Shown: positions 13,332 to 13,756 of the stretch, one piece after another
Position numbering within the stretch: position 1 is the stretch's first letter
Layout: each line of letters begins with the position of its first letter
Origin: Verrucomicrobiota bacterium
Lineage (GTDB): Bacteria; Verrucomicrobiota; Verrucomicrobiia; Chthoniobacterales; JAFAMB01
DNA length: 13,756 nt
Reading direction: 5' to 3'
Assembly: GCA_019242435.1 (NCBI GenBank)
Contig: JAFAVN010000054.1
Coordinates: forward strand, 1 to 13,756
The notes under the pieces: generated by a model
Told to the model about the DNA's origin: nothing
Databases searched by the model: none
The model's input: only the letters and a program-made list of their open reading frames with translations
Translations under genes and position numbers: made by a program

Positions 13332-13756
13332 ATGCTGGCTGAAATCGAACAGCTCTTACTCGTTCAAGATCACGACATTAAAATCAAAGCACTGCAACAA
13401 GAGCTGCACACTCTTCCCTTGGAAAAGAAGCGAGTGGAGCAATTCATCCAGGAACGCACCGCCTCCTTAGAGCAGGCCCGGCAGCGCTCTAAAGAGATCG
13501 AAGTGATGCGTAAAAAGCTGGAACTGGATGCCGGAACTCGACGCGACCAGATCGGCAGATATAAAACGCAACAATTTCAGACCCGTAAGAACGAGGAATT
13601 CCAAGCTTTAAGCCAGGAAATCGCGCGACTGGAAAACGACATCAGCCGGATCGAGGACCAAGAAATTGACCTGATGGAACAAGCCGAAGCGGCAAGTCGT
13701 GAGATCCAGAGTGCGGAAGCAAAGTTCAAAGCCGAGCAAGCACAGACCCAACAACA
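13332..13756 (+). CDS. Coiled-coil protein, N-terminal part, probably the zinc-ribbon (CT398-like) family
   Basis: Open from the ATG at 13332 to the window end, 141 codons without a stop. The product is almost wholly charged heptad helix: MLAEIEQLLLVQDHDIKIKA, then alternating Glu, Lys, Gln and Arg with Leu/Ile at core positions. The opening pattern (LL-LQ-hD-I..L..EL..LP..) and the long helical hairpin resemble the bacterial family of coiled-coil proteins with a C-terminal C4 zinc ribbon, of unclear cellular role. The zinc ribbon would lie beyond the window, so the family call is inference. No signal peptide. No Shine-Dalgarno site is evident. Confidence 0.75.
   Translation, partial: MLAEIEQLLLVQDHDIKIKALQQELHTLPLEKKRVEQFIQERTASLEQARQRSKEIEVMRKKLELDAGTRRDQIGRYKTQQFQTRKNEEFQALSQEIARLENDISRIEDQEIDLMEQAEAASREIQSAEAKFKAEQAQTQQ

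Overview
The window looks like chromosomal DNA from a Gram-negative, probably soil or freshwater bacterium. I lean towards Verrucomicrobiota, from the gene style, the rarity of Shine-Dalgarno sites and the repeat-rich intergenic DNA; this is inference and an Acidobacteria-like host cannot be excluded. Signal peptides without lipoboxes, an OprB-type porin ending in Phe, a periplasmic L,D-transpeptidase and a soluble sugar-binding protein all imply an outer membrane. No phage, transposase, plasmid or CRISPR gene is visible.

Layout. (1) 1-227, minus: start of a metallo-beta-lactamase-fold hydrolase, divergent from (2) a 3-hydroxybutyrate dehydrogenase of the SDR family (412-1176). (3) A carbohydrate-selective porin (1428-2849), followed by a run of hairpins ending in a terminator-like stem (2946-3018). 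(4) A YkuD L,D-transpeptidase (3182-3802). (5) A split sugar ABC importer: permease (4111-5265), periplasmic binding protein (5529-6491), a 12-bp perfect stem terminator (6522-6557), then a two-domain RbsA-type ATPase with a GTG start (6700-8175). (6) A minus-strand cluster converging on it: nadD, rsfS, a SirB1-type protein and cinA packed together with overlaps, then a small secreted protein of unknown function. (7) nagZ (11864-12964), divergent from nadD. (8) A non-coding stretch with a tRNA-like inverted repeat (13052-13129), then the start of a coiled-coil protein running off the window.

How the genes fit together: porin and ABC importer could form one sugar uptake route across both membranes; nadD and cinA touch NAD synthesis and pyridine nucleotide salvage; rsfS silences ribosomes; the L,D-transpeptidase and NagZ act on peptidoglycan cross-linking and recycling.

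The most unusual content is between the genes. Four intergenic regions carry pairs of arms, each arm a run of 2-6 imperfect 7- or 9-bp tandem units, the two arms being reverse complements of each other across 50-115 bp. Unit sequence differs completely from locus to locus, but the architecture is the same and arms often end 10-35 bp before a start codon. A fifth, unpaired array has an 8-bp unit. I know of no named family that covers these; the nearest analogue I can think of is the heptameric STRR repeats of cyanobacteria. A second oddity is rsfS, which has no ATG, GTG or TTG in frame before its conserved N-terminus.
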